Source of the DNA: Variovorax dokdonensis | GTDB taxonomy: Bacteria; Pseudomonadota; Gammaproteobacteria; Burkholderiales; Burkholderiaceae_C | Assembly (NCBI RefSeq): GCF_030316895.1 | Contig: NZ_JASZYV010000002.1 | Span: 992,001-1,056,000, forward strand | Length of the DNA stretch: 64,000 nt | Reading direction: 5' to 3' | Part shown: positions 56,637 to 64,000 of the stretch, piece by piece | Layout of the letters: the number at the start of each line of letters is the position of its first letter | How positions within the stretch are numbered: position 1 is the first letter of the stretch | Program-made: the position numbers and the translations under genes | The notes under the pieces: generated by a model | Told to the model about the DNA's origin: nothing | Databases searched by the model: none | What the model saw: the letters and a program-made list of their open reading frames with translations, nothing else

Positions 56637-57578
56637 ATGACTGCAACGCCTGAAGCCACCACGACGCCCTTCTCCTCGATCGACGCGGTGGTGCAGGCGC
56701 TGCAGGGCGCGGGCTACTTTGCCGATCGTCGGCTCGCCACCGCCGTCTTCCTGGCATTGCGGCTGCAGCGGCCCTTGCTGCTCGAAGGCGAGCCCGGCGT
56801 GGGCAAGACCGAACTCGCCAAGGCGCTGGCGCAGGCGCTCGGCCGCCAGATGCTGCGCCTGCAGTGCTACGACGGTCTGGAGCAGCGCGAGGCGCTGTAC
56901 GAGTGGAACTACGCCGCGCAATTGCTGCACATGCGCGCAGCAGAGGCGCAAGGCGTGGCGACCGATGTCGAATCCGAGGTCTACCAACCGCGCTACCTGG
57001 TCCGCCGCCCTTTGCTGCAAGCGCTGGAGGCGCCGCCGCCCGGCGCCGTGCTGCTCATCGACGAGGTCGACCGTGCCGACGAGCCCTTCGAGGCCTTCCT
57101 GCTCGAATACCTCGGCGAGTACCAGGTCAGCATTCCGGAGCTGGGCACCATCCAGGCTTTTTCGCCGCCGGTGACCATCCTCACCAGCAACCGGACGCGC
57201 GACCTGAACGACGCCGTCAAGCGGCGCTGCCTCTACCACTGGCTCGACTATCCCGAGCGCGAGCGCGAGTTGGCCATCGTGCGGGCCCAGGTGCCGCAAG
57301 CCAGCGAGCGGCTGTCGGACCAGGTGGCTGACTTCGTGGGGCGCCTGCGTTCGATGCCGCAGCCGAGTGCCTTCCAGCGCGTGCCCGGTATCGCCGAAAG
57401 TGTCGAATGGGCGCGTGCGCTGGTCGCGCTCGATACGCTCGAACTCGACCCCGAAGTCGTTGTCGACACGGCGGGCATCCTGTTCAAGCAGCGTGACGAC
57501 GTGGCCGCGCTGACGAACACCTTGGCCGAGGAACTGCTGCAGCCCGCGCCTGCCGCAGCAGCGCCCGGCGGGTCCTGA
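56637..57578 (+). CDS. coxD: MoxR-type AAA+ ATPase (CoxD-like)
   Basis: A 313-residue MoxR-family AAA+ ATPase. Walker A is LEGEPGVGKTELAKAL (50-65), Walker B LLIDEVDRADEPFEAFLLE, and sensor 1 with TSNRTRDL. In form I CODH systems CoxD works with CoxE to mature the active-site cluster of the large subunit; the copper-sulfur part of that role cannot apply to an AYRGAGR enzyme, but a role in Mo-site sulfuration or assembly is plausible. coxE follows 20 bases later. A member of the MoxR/VWA pair. Confidence 0.9.
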   Translation: MTATPEATTTPFSSIDAVVQALQGAGYFADRRLATAVFLALRLQRPLLLEGEPGVGKTELAKALAQALGRQMLRLQCYDGLEQREALYEWNYAAQLLHMRAAEAQGVATDVESEVYQPRYLVRRPLLQALEAPPPGAVLLIDEVDRADEPFEAFLLEYLGEYQVSIPELGTIQAFSPPVTILTSNRTRDLNDAVKRRCLYHWLDYPERERELAIVRAQVPQASERLSDQVADFVGRLRSMPQPSAFQRVPGIAESVEWARALVALDTLELDPEVVVDTAGILFKQRDDVAALTNTLAEELLQPAPAAAAPGGS

Positions 57579-57598
57579 GCGCAGGGCCTGCCTTTTCG

Positions 57599-58870
57599 AT
57601 GCGAAAGAGCATGACGACGCCAGGCACGCCAGCCAATCCGGCGCCCGGCAATGCTTCGGGCCAGCAGCCCACGCGCATCCACCAACTGGGCGACGCGCGA
57701 CGCGGCAAGCTCGCCGGCAACATCGCCGCATTCGGCCGCGCCTTGCGCCGAGCCGGCGTGCGCACCGACGCCACGCGCATCGCGCTGGCCACCCAGGCCG
57801 CCATGCTCGTGGGCGTGGAGCGCAAGCTGGACTTGTCGGCGGCCATCGAATCGGTGATGGTCAGTCGCGAGCAGGATCGCATGGTGTTTCGTGAACTCTT
57901 CGATGCCTGGTTCCAGGACCCGGACCTCGCTCACAAGATGCTCGCGCAGATGCTGCCCAGTGCCGAAGGAAAGGCCCAGCCCGTGCAGCGCAGGCCGCGC
58001 GTGCGCGAAGCGCTGGCCGCACCCAAGGCGCCCCGGCCTGAAAACAAGGGCGAGCAGGAAGTCCAGTTCGACGCCGCCATGACCGCAAGCGAACGCCAGC
58101 GCCTTCATCATGCTGACTTCAACGCGCTGGGCGCGTCCGAATACCGGCTGGTGGAGCGCCTGGCGCGAGACGTGACACTGCCGCTGCCGACATTGCCGGC
58201 AAGGCGTCTGCGTGCTTCCAGCGGCCGTCCGCATTCGCGCATGCATTGGCCCGGTGTGATGCACGAGGCCGGCCGCACCGGCGCGGAGATCGTTCGCCTG
58301 CCGCGCCTGACGCGGCGCGAGGAGCCGCTGCCCCTGCTGGTGCTGGTGGATGTTTCCGGATCGATGGAGCGCTATGCGCGCCTGCTGCTCGCCTTCCTGC
58401 ATGCGGCGACGCATCGTGCCGGGCGGCGCGATGTGTTCGCGTTCGGCACCCATCTGACCGACCTGACGCCAGCCTTCCGCCTGGCCGACACCGACGAGAT
58501 GCTTTTGCGCGCCGGGGCGGCCATCGACGACTTCGCCGGTGGCACGCGCCTGGGCGATTCGCTGGCCCAGTTGCGCCAACTGCATGCCAGGCGTCTGATC
58601 GGGCGCCGCACCCTGGTGCTGCTGGTCAGCGATGGCCTCGACACGGGCGATCCGGAGCATCTGGACGATCAGCTGCGCTGGCTCAAGCGCCATGCGCGTC
58701 AGGTGCTGTGGCTCAATCCGCTGCTGCGCTTCGAGGGCTATGCGCCCCTGGCGCGTGGTGCGGCAATGCTGCATCGCCATGCGGACGCGATGCTGGCGGT
58801 CCACAATCTGAACGCGCTGGAACAACTGGCCCGCAGCCTGGCGGCGCTGATGCGCAGCGCGAGGCGTTGA
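57599..58870 (+). CDS. coxE: VWA-domain protein (CoxE-like)
   Basis: A 423-residue protein with a C-terminal von Willebrand A domain whose MIDAS metal site is intact (Asp251-x-Ser253-x-Ser255 in LVLVDVSGSMERYARLLLAFLHA), the partner of the MoxR ATPase. The N-terminal half is Arg/Ala-rich and helical with no clear domain. CoxE-type proteins are thought to act with CoxD in maturation of Mo-hydroxylases. The start at 57599 is used; ATG 57611 is also possible. It is followed by coxG after 43 bases. Confidence 0.9.
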   Translation: MRKSMTTPGTPANPAPGNASGQQPTRIHQLGDARRGKLAGNIAAFGRALRRAGVRTDATRIALATQAAMLVGVERKLDLSAAIESVMVSREQDRMVFRELFDAWFQDPDLAHKMLAQMLPSAEGKAQPVQRRPRVREALAAPKAPRPENKGEQEVQFDAAMTASERQRLHHADFNALGASEYRLVERLARDVTLPLPTLPARRLRASSGRPHSRMHWPGVMHEAGRTGAEIVRLPRLTRREEPLPLLVLVDVSGSMERYARLLLAFLHAATHRAGRRDVFAFGTHLTDLTPAFRLADTDEMLLRAGAAIDDFAGGTRLGDSLAQLRQLHARRLIGRRTLVLLVSDGLDTGDPEHLDDQLRWLKRHARQVLWLNPLLRFEGYAPLARGAAMLHRHADAMLAVHNLNALEQLARSLAALMRSARR

Positions 58871-58913
58871 ACACGCTGCGGCCGCAGCCGCACACAACCA
58901 AGGAACCGACATC

Positions 58914-59477
58914 ATGGACATGCAAGGCACCCGGCAACTGGCCATCACCCAGCAGCTGGCCTGGGACGCGCTCAACGACCCGGAGGTCCTGAAGAAGTGC
59001 CTGGCCGGTTGCGATCGATTCGAGCCGACTGGCGACGACACCTACAACGTCGGCATGGCGGTCAAGGTGGGGCCGGTGTCGGCCAAGTTCAGCGGCAAGG
59101 TCACCATCAGCGAGATGACGCCGCCTTCGGGCTACCGGCTCGCCTTCGAAGGGCAGGGCGGCGTGGCGGGCTTCGGCAAGGGCTCTTCCGCCGTCACCCT
59201 CACGCCCAACGACGCGGGGTGCGAATTGGGCTACACCGTCTCGGCGCAGGTGGGCGGCAAGATCGCGCAGTTGGGCCAGCGCTTGATCGACGGCGCCGCG
59301 AAGTCGATGGCCGATGACTTCTTCAAGCGCTTCGACAACGAGATGCAGCTGCGCCATGCGCCGCCACCGGCCGATGCAGAGGCCGATGCCGCTGTGGCGC
59401 CAGCGGAGGGCGGCGAGGCCGCCACCGACGAAGGCGCCAAGCCCGGCCTGTGGGCGCGCCTGCGCGGCAAGAGCTGA
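58914..59477 (+). CDS. coxG: SRPBCC protein, CO-dehydrogenase subunit G family (CoxG-like)
   Basis: A 187-residue protein with the SRPBCC/START-like hydrophobic-pocket fold of CoxG (N-terminus GTRQLAITQQLAWDALNDPEVLKKCLAGCDRFEPTGDDTYNVGMAVKVGPVSAKFSGKVTISEM and the LAFEGQGGVAGFGKGSS strand). In characterised CODH systems CoxG helps link the enzyme to the membrane quinone pool. The C-terminal ~35 residues are Ala/Glu-rich and end in GLWARLRGKS, a possible membrane-contact helix. The ATG at 58914 follows an AAGGAA site. Confidence 0.9.
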   Translation: MDMQGTRQLAITQQLAWDALNDPEVLKKCLAGCDRFEPTGDDTYNVGMAVKVGPVSAKFSGKVTISEMTPPSGYRLAFEGQGGVAGFGKGSSAVTLTPNDAGCELGYTVSAQVGGKIAQLGQRLIDGAAKSMADDFFKRFDNEMQLRHAPPPADAEADAAVAPAEGGEAATDEGAKPGLWARLRGKS

Positions 59478-59499
59478 TCGAGGCGACGGAAAGCGAGCG

Positions 59500-60510
59500 A
59501 TGGAAAACCTGGATGTGATGGTGCTGCGCACCCTGCGCGACTGGCGCCAGGCGGGCGAACGGGCGATGTTGGCCACGGTGGTGCGGACCTGGGGCTCTTC
59601 GCCTCGGCCCATCGGCTCGATCATGGCGCTGGCCGAAAAAGGCGCGGTGGTGGGCTCCGTCTCGGGCGGCTGCATCGAGGACGACCTGGTTGCCCGCTAC
59701 ACGCAGGCGCACGGTGGCGATCAACACATGCCGGGCGGCGCGCCGGCCTTCGTCAAGTACGGCATCACCGCCGACGAGGCCCATCGCTTCGGCCTGCCGT
59801 GCGGCGGCACGCTCGAACTGCTGCTCGAATTCGATCCTGATCCCGAATCGCTGCAGGCGCTGGTGGCACAACTGGAGCAGGGCCAGCTGATGCAGCGCAC
59901 GGTGCGGCTGGCCGACGGCGCCGTGACCATCGCGCCCGCCGCTTCACCCGCCGCGCTCGAAGTGAATGGCGAGCACCTGGTGAACACCTTCGGCCCCGAG
60001 TACCGCATGCTGCTCATCGGCGCCGGCCAGTTGAGCGAATACCTGGCGACGATGGCGCGCTTTTCGGGCTTTGCCGTCACGCTGTGCGACCCGCGCGCCG
60101 AATACCGTACGGCATCCGACATTCCTGGCGTGAGCGTCAGCACCGAGATGCCGGACGACGCGGTCAAGACCTTCAAGCCCGATCGGCGCAGCTGCGTGGT
60201 CGCGCTCACCCACGACCCCAAGCTGGACGACCTGGCGTTGCTGGAGGCGCTGGAGACCGACGCCTTCTACGTGGGGGCCATCGGCTCGCGGCGCAATGCG
60301 CAGGCACGCAGGGATCGCATGATCGAGCACTTCGATCAGACCGAGGCGTCGCTGGCGCGCCTGCGCGGCCCGATCGGCATCTACATCGGCAGCAAGACGC
60401 CGCCGGAGATTGCGGTCAGCGTGATGGCCGAGATCCTCGCGGTGAAGAACGCCGTGCAGCTGCCGCCTGAGACCGAAGTGGCACGCGCCAAGAGCCTGCG
60501 GGCCGATTGA
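59500..60510 (+). CDS. XdhC/CoxF-family Mo-cofactor maturation protein
   Basis: A 336-residue XdhC-type chaperone that binds and modifies molybdenum cofactor (MoO3 sulfuration/insertion) before delivery to xanthine-oxidase-family enzymes. The N-terminal XdhC_CoxI domain (VVRTWGSSPRPIGSIMAL, SGGCIEDDLVARY) and the C-terminal Rossmann-like domain with VVALTHDPKLDDLALLEAL and FYVGAIGSRRNAQARRDRM are both present. It is the last gene of the operon, consistent with serving the CoxL-like subunit. The ATG at 59500 is used; a longer in-frame reading overlaps coxG and is a shadow. Confidence 0.92.
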   Translation: MENLDVMVLRTLRDWRQAGERAMLATVVRTWGSSPRPIGSIMALAEKGAVVGSVSGGCIEDDLVARYTQAHGGDQHMPGGAPAFVKYGITADEAHRFGLPCGGTLELLLEFDPDPESLQALVAQLEQGQLMQRTVRLADGAVTIAPAASPAALEVNGEHLVNTFGPEYRMLLIGAGQLSEYLATMARFSGFAVTLCDPRAEYRTASDIPGVSVSTEMPDDAVKTFKPDRRSCVVALTHDPKLDDLALLEALETDAFYVGAIGSRRNAQARRDRMIEHFDQTEASLARLRGPIGIYIGSKTPPEIAVSVMAEILAVKNAVQLPPETEVARAKSLRAD

Positions 60511-60531
60511 ACCGGGAGCAGGGCGCGGGGC

Positions 60532-61449
60532 TCAGTCCGCCGTTGCCGGCTCGACGAATTCGGCCATGAAGTCCACGAAGCTCTGTGCCGCCGGAGAGAG
60601 CGACCGGGCGCGGCTCGTGAAGACGCACACCTCGCGGAAGAACACCGGCGCGACGAGCGGACGCATTACCAGTCCATGCCCCTGCACCAGCGCCTGCGCG
60701 TAAGTCGGCACCGCCGATACGCCCAGGCCAGCGGCCACCAGCCCCAGCGCGGTCGTCATGTACGACACCTGCCGGACGGGCACGATGGGCGCAAGCCCTG
60801 CGCCGATCAGTTCAGGCTGCAGCCGGCGCATGAAGTCGAGCGTGGGCGCGATGAACGGGACCTGGGCCAAGTCGCTCCAGCGCACCTGCCGGCGCCTTGC
60901 CAGTGGATGGTCGGGCGGACAGATGAGGTCGTGGCGGTCGCGCAGCAGTGGGCGGCGGGCCAGCGGTTCGGCGGCAGATGGCTCGGCGGCTTCGGGCTGA
61001 TCCGGACCGATGGCGAGTTCCACATCGCACGCATGCACCAGGCCATGCATCTGCTCGGGCAGGGTGTCGACCAAATGCACACGTACGTCCGGAAAGCGCA
61101 GGCCATAGGCGGCGATGACGCGCGGCATCAGCGTGCAGGCCATGAGCTGCGGTGCGGCCACGCGCAAGAGTCCGCGCTTCTTGTCGCGCAGCTCGCCGAT
61201 GCTGGCCACGGCGTTTTCGAGTTCGCGCAACACGCGCTGCGCCTGGGGATGGAATTCCCGACCGGCATCCGACAGCGCCACCTTGCGGGTGCTGCGATCG
61301 AACAGGCGCACGCCGAGTTCCGATTCGAGTTCGCGCACCAGCACGCTCACGGCCGCCTGCGTCAGGTGCAACTGGCGCGCTGCCCCGGTGAAGCTGCCGC
61401 TGTCGGCCACGGCCGTAAAGGCGCGCAGCTGGCGCAGGCTGAGGTTCAT
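60532..61449 (-). CDS. LysR-family transcriptional regulator
   Basis: A 305-residue LTTR: N-terminal winged HTH (NLSLRQLRAFTAVADSGSFTGAARQLHLTQAAVSVLVRELESELGVRLFDRSTRKVALSDAGREFHPQAQRVLRELE) and a C-terminal effector-binding domain. It starts 3 bases after the mnhG stop on the same strand, so it is likely co-transcribed with the mnh operon, and it converges on the Mo-hydroxylase operon (21-base gap). Either set could be its target; sequence alone does not decide. The ligand is unknown. No divergent target gene is present, which is unusual for LysR regulators. Confidence 0.9.
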   Translation of the reverse strand: MNLSLRQLRAFTAVADSGSFTGAARQLHLTQAAVSVLVRELESELGVRLFDRSTRKVALSDAGREFHPQAQRVLRELENAVASIGELRDKKRGLLRVAAPQLMACTLMPRVIAAYGLRFPDVRVHLVDTLPEQMHGLVHACDVELAIGPDQPEAAEPSAAEPLARRPLLRDRHDLICPPDHPLARRRQVRWSDLAQVPFIAPTLDFMRRLQPELIGAGLAPIVPVRQVSYMTTALGLVAAGLGVSAVPTYAQALVQGHGLVMRPLVAPVFFREVCVFTSRARSLSPAAQSFVDFMAEFVEPATAD

Positions 61450-61452
61450 TGC

Positions 61453-61827
61453 TCAGCGCGGTGGGCGCTTTGCCGGGCGGGTAACGTGTGCGTCCGGCCC
61501 GGGGCCGCCGCGCGCGCGGAACAGCGCCGCGCGCATCAGGAAGATGGTCGTGACCGGCGCCGTCACCGCCACGAAGAATGCGATGAGCACCGCATGCAGG
61601 AACAGGCTGTTGCCCTGCACCGAGAAGTACGTGATGGTGGCCAGCATCATGGCCCACACGCCCACCGTCGCGCCCAGCGTGGGCGCGTGGATGCGGCGGT
61701 AGAAGCTCGGCAGGCGCACCAGGCCGAACGAGCCGATGGCAGCGAAGGCCGCGCCGATCACCACCAGCACGCCCGTGAGGATCTCCGCCCAGTAGGGCAG
61801 GGGCCCGAAGATCATGTCTTCCGTCAT
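61453..61827 (-). CDS. mnhG: Na+(K+)/H+ antiporter subunit G (MnhG/MrpG/PhaG)
   Basis: A 124-residue small membrane protein with three helices, of the PhaG/MnhG family: AEILTGVLVVIGAAFAAIGSFGLVRLPSFYRRIHAPTLGATVGVWAMMLATITYF is the signature (GxxRLPDxxxRLHAxT-type). It is part of a multi-subunit Mrp cation/proton antiporter in the inner membrane. The true start is ATG 61827, overlapping the mnhF stop by four bases (ATGA). A LysR gene starts 3 bases after its stop. The C-terminus ends in a basic RPAKRPPR tail. Confidence 0.92.
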   Translation of the reverse strand: MTEDMIFGPLPYWAEILTGVLVVIGAAFAAIGSFGLVRLPSFYRRIHAPTLGATVGVWAMMLATITYFSVQGNSLFLHAVLIAFFVAVTAPVTTIFLMRAALFRARGGPGPDAHVTRPAKRPPR

Positions 61828-62102
61828 TCGATCACCTCGCCGCGCAGCAGGAACTTGGCCAGGGCGGTAGAGCTGACGAAGCCGAAGAGCGCGATGAGCA
61901 TCGCGGCCTCGAAGTACACCGCGCTGGTGTAGTTGATCCCCAGCACCAGCATCATCAGCATGCCGTTGATGTAGAGGCAGTCCAGCGCCATGATCCGGTC
62001 TTGCGCCGAGGGGCCCATGAGCAGGCGTGCGAATGCGCAAAGCATCGCCACCGACAGCAGGAAGATGCCCACCTTGAGGGCCCAGAAGAGGACGGGAGTC
62101 AT
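61824..62102 (-). CDS. mnhF: Na+(K+)/H+ antiporter subunit F (MnhF/MrpF/PhaF)
   Basis: A 92-residue protein with three membrane helices, of the MnhF/PhaF family. The segment ALLMGPSAQDRIMALDCLYINGMLMMLVLGINYTSAVYFEAAMLIALFGFVSSTALAKFLLRGEVIE shows the conserved ARxxxGPxxxDRIxALD-type motif. It overlaps mnhE by four bases at its start and mnhG by four bases at its end, so all subunits are translationally coupled. Confidence 0.93.
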   Translation of the reverse strand: MTPVLFWALKVGIFLLSVAMLCAFARLLMGPSAQDRIMALDCLYINGMLMMLVLGINYTSAVYFEAAMLIALFGFVSSTALAKFLLRGEVIE

Positions 62103-62590
62103 GATCCGAAAATCTCCATCAGAGGACGCTCGTAGCGCGACTTGACCATGTTGATGAAGGCCTGGTCGTCGCGCAGGTCGAACATGTGCACCCGCAGCTG
62201 GCTGCGGTCACGAGACAGTTCGGCCCACGCGGTGCCCGGCGTCAGGCAGAAGATCATGGCCAGCACGGCCAAGCCGCTGGGATCGCGCATGTCGAGCGGC
62301 ACGGTCACGAAATGCGAGGCGATGTCTTCGGTGCGATGGGTGAGCAGCAGGCGCGCCACATCGCGGGCGGAGATGAGCAGGTCGTAGATCACATGGGCGC
62401 CCAGGCGCAGCATGACGAGCGGACGGCGCACCACCGCATTGGCCGGCCGCAGGCTGCGCGTGAGCACCGGCACCACGACGGCCAGGATCAGGCCCAGCAG
62501 CAGCGTGCCCGCAGCCACCGACTGGTTGAGCAGGATCCACACCACGAACAGGACGAACGAGAGCGCAGGCGCGGGGAACCATCGCTTCAT
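62099..62590 (-). CDS. mnhE: Na+(K+)/H+ antiporter subunit E (MnhE/MrpE/PhaE)
   Basis: A 163-residue membrane protein of the MnhE family (start RWFPAPALSFVLFVVWILLNQSVAAGTLLLGLILAVVVPVLTR; conserved YDLLISARDVARLLLTH and CLTPGTAWAEL). The MrpE-family PGT motif (LTPGT) is present. The ATG at 62590 overlaps the mnhD stop by four bases. The larger frame reading through it upstream is a shadow of mnhD in another phase. Confidence 0.93.
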   Translation of the reverse strand: MKRWFPAPALSFVLFVVWILLNQSVAAGTLLLGLILAVVVPVLTRSLRPANAVVRRPLVMLRLGAHVIYDLLISARDVARLLLTHRTEDIASHFVTVPLDMRDPSGLAVLAMIFCLTPGTAWAELSRDRSQLRVHMFDLRDDQAFINMVKSRYERPLMEIFGS

Positions 62591-64000
62591 GGCTTGTCCT
62601 CCGTTGCTTTGGCCGGGGCGGGCTTCTGCTCGGCGGACATCACGGCATCGCGGTACACCTCCGGCGAGCGCAGGTCCTTGGCGGTGGCGCGGGCGTGTTC
62701 CATCACGCGTCCGGCGCCCACGGTCAAGGCCAGGCAGACGCCCAGCAGGAGCACCACCGGCCCAACTTCGAGAGCGCGCAACGTCGGCTGCGTGCCCTCG
62801 GGCAGGGTCCAGAAATGGCGAATGCCGGCACGGCTGAACGCCACCAGCATGAAAAAGCCCGCGACGAGCATGAGGGCGACGAAGATCCAGCCCGAGGGAT
62901 AGACCCACGGCGCCGCCATGACGGCCGAAAGCATGGCGAACTTGCCCAGGAAGCCCGACAGCGGCGGCAGGCCCGCCAGCAGCACCGCGCTGGCGGTGAA
63001 GGCCAGGCCGAGGAAGGCCACGCCGGCCGGAATGGCACGCCCGTACAGCGCCTGCGCGTCGTCGTCGAGGTTGACTTCGGTCATGGGGCGCAGGTCTTCG
63101 GCCAGGAAGGGTGCGGCGTCGCCCGACTCGTAGGCGGCGATGCTGGCGCCCGCGTTGCGCCAGCGCTCGATCATGTCGATCAGCAGGAAGAAAGCGGCAG
63201 CCGCCAGCGTGGAGCTGAGCATGTAGTAAAGGGCGCCGGCCCAGATCCCGGGCAGGCCCAGCCCGATCGCCGCGATCAGCGTGCCGGCGGAAATGAGCAC
63301 CGAAAAGCCCGCGATGTTCGACAGCCGCTGCGTGCCGATGAGCCCCCAGGCCGCCAGGAACAAGGTCGACAGCCCGATGCCCGTCAGCACGTTTTCGCCG
63401 AAGCCGTCGAAGGCATAGAACAGCGACCACACGCGCAGCAATGTGTAGACGCCCAGTTTGGTGAGCAGCGTGAAGACGGCACCCACCGGCGACACGGCAG
63501 CGGTGTAGGCGGGCACCAGCCAGAAGTTGAGCGGCCAGGCGCCGGCCTTGGCGAAGAAGGCGACGGCCAGGATGGCGCCGGCGGCCCGCGCCAGACCCAG
63601 GTCGCCTGGCGGCAGTTCGGCGATGCGCGCGCTCAGGTCGGCCATGTTGAGCGTGCCGGTCACGCCGTACATCAGTGCCGCGCCCACAAGGAACAGCGCC
63701 GATGCCGCCAGGTTGATCGCGATGTAGTGCAGACCGGCACGAACCCGGTGCTTGCCCGAGCCGTGGAGCAGCAGGCCGTACGAGGCGGCGAGCATCACTT
63801 CGAAGAACACGAAGAGGTTGAACAGGTCGCCGGTGAGGAAAGCGCCATTGAGGCCCATCAACTGCAACTGCAGCAGAGGATGGAAATGCACGCCGGCGCG
63901 GTCCCAGCGCGACGTGGAATACAGCGATACGGCGAAGGCCACCACGCCCGTAAGCGCGACCATCATGCTCGAAAGGCGGTCTGCCACCAGCACGATGCCG
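62587..64000 (-). CDS. mnhD: Na+(K+)/H+ antiporter subunit D (MnhD/MrpD/PhaD), 5' end outside window
   Basis: The large, proton-channel-like subunit D of the Mrp antiporter, related to NuoL/M/N. At least 470 residues and about 12 helices are visible; the reading frame is open to base 64000 and begins inside VLVADRLSSMMVALTGVVAFAVSLY, so the first segment is missing. The conserved KxGxxPxxxWLPxA-type segment is KAGAWPLNFWLVPAY, with a downstream Lys in FTLLTKLGVYTLLRV. Subunit A/B and C genes are expected upstream, outside the window. Overlap with mnhE is four bases. Confidence 0.94.
   Translation of the reverse strand, partial: GIVLVADRLSSMMVALTGVVAFAVSLYSTSRWDRAGVHFHPLLQLQLMGLNGAFLTGDLFNLFVFFEVMLAASYGLLLHGSGKHRVRAGLHYIAINLAASALFLVGAALMYGVTGTLNMADLSARIAELPPGDLGLARAAGAILAVAFFAKAGAWPLNFWLVPAYTAAVSPVGAVFTLLTKLGVYTLLRVWSLFYAFDGFGENVLTGIGLSTLFLAAWGLIGTQRLSNIAGFSVLISAGTLIAAIGLGLPGIWAGALYYMLSSTLAAAAFFLLIDMIERWRNAGASIAAYESGDAAPFLAEDLRPMTEVNLDDDAQALYGRAIPAGVAFLGLAFTASAVLLAGLPPLSGFLGKFAMLSAVMAAPWVYPSGWIFVALMLVAGFFMLVAFSRAGIRHFWTLPEGTQPTLRALEVGPVVLLLGVCLALTVGAGRVMEHARATAKDLRSPEVYRDAVMSAEQKPAPAKATEDKP

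Overview
The window looks like the chromosome of a GC-rich betaproteobacterium of the order Burkholderiales, most likely family Comamonadaceae (Variovorax/Acidovorax/Ramlibacter-like). The basis is conserved gene order: petABC-sspA-sspB, dciA divergent from secA followed by argJ-DUF815-mutT, pilB-pilC-pilD-coaE-zapD-yacG, xseB-ispA-dxs, and uvrD / BPSS1780-family protein / thrB / DUF2782 / polA. I see no insertion sequence, integrase, prophage, CRISPR array or rRNA. Three tRNA genes are present (Thr-TGT, Lys-CTT, Ala-CGC). Most coding is ordinary core genome with tight spacing, including many 1-4 base stop/start overlaps.

Layout. 1-5.9 kb: 3' part of pdxA, mscL, the cytochrome bc1 operon petABC, then sspA and sspB and tRNA-Thr. 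5.9-8 kb: a DHA2-type drug exporter translationally coupled to a MarR regulator. 8-14 kb: dciA, secA, argJ, a DUF815 ATPase and mutT. 14-19.6 kb (minus strand): pilB-pilC-pilD-coaE-zapD-yacG. 20-25.7 kb: tRNA-Lys, a small secreted DUF4124 protein, a MarR regulator divergent from tctBA, tRNA-Ala, an alpha/beta hydrolase and GMP reductase. 25.9-33.5 kb: uvrD, a BPSS1780-type membrane protein, thrB, a DUF2782 protein and polA. 33.5-39.3 kb: a D-amino-acid dehydrogenase-like flavoprotein, a ZIP metal transporter, a small acidic protein, a mercaptopyruvate sulfurtransferase, an EamA transporter and a Rieske oxygenase. 39.6-42.7 kb: xseB-ispA-dxs (isoprenoid precursor supply). 42.8-46.5 kb: a complete TRAP transporter whose receptor gene converges on its permease genes.

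46.7-61.4 kb is the most distinctive part. It starts with a SenA/EgtB-like nonheme iron enzyme whose metal motif has lost one histidine, plus an NTF2-like protein. Then come modABC and a divergent modE sharing a perfect palindromic operator candidate, an AcoR-like regulator with no AAA+ domain, and a seven-gene molybdenum hydroxylase operon in the order S-L-M-D-E-G-XdhC. The large subunit carries AYRGAGR, so it is a form II CO-dehydrogenase-like enzyme of uncertain substrate. Molybdate uptake, Mo-responsive control and a Mo-enzyme with its maturation factors therefore sit together as one working unit. The window ends in an mnh/mrp-type cation/proton antiporter operon (D, E, F, G seen; D is cut by the window edge), with a LysR gene three bases behind its last gene.

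No wholly new multi-gene system is evident. The best leads are the SenA-like enzyme with the altered iron site, the form II hydroxylase with its AAA-less regulator, repeat motifs in the TRAP permease tail, and several strong RNA hairpins in leaders of transport and purine genes (tctB, dctP, dctQ, guaC).
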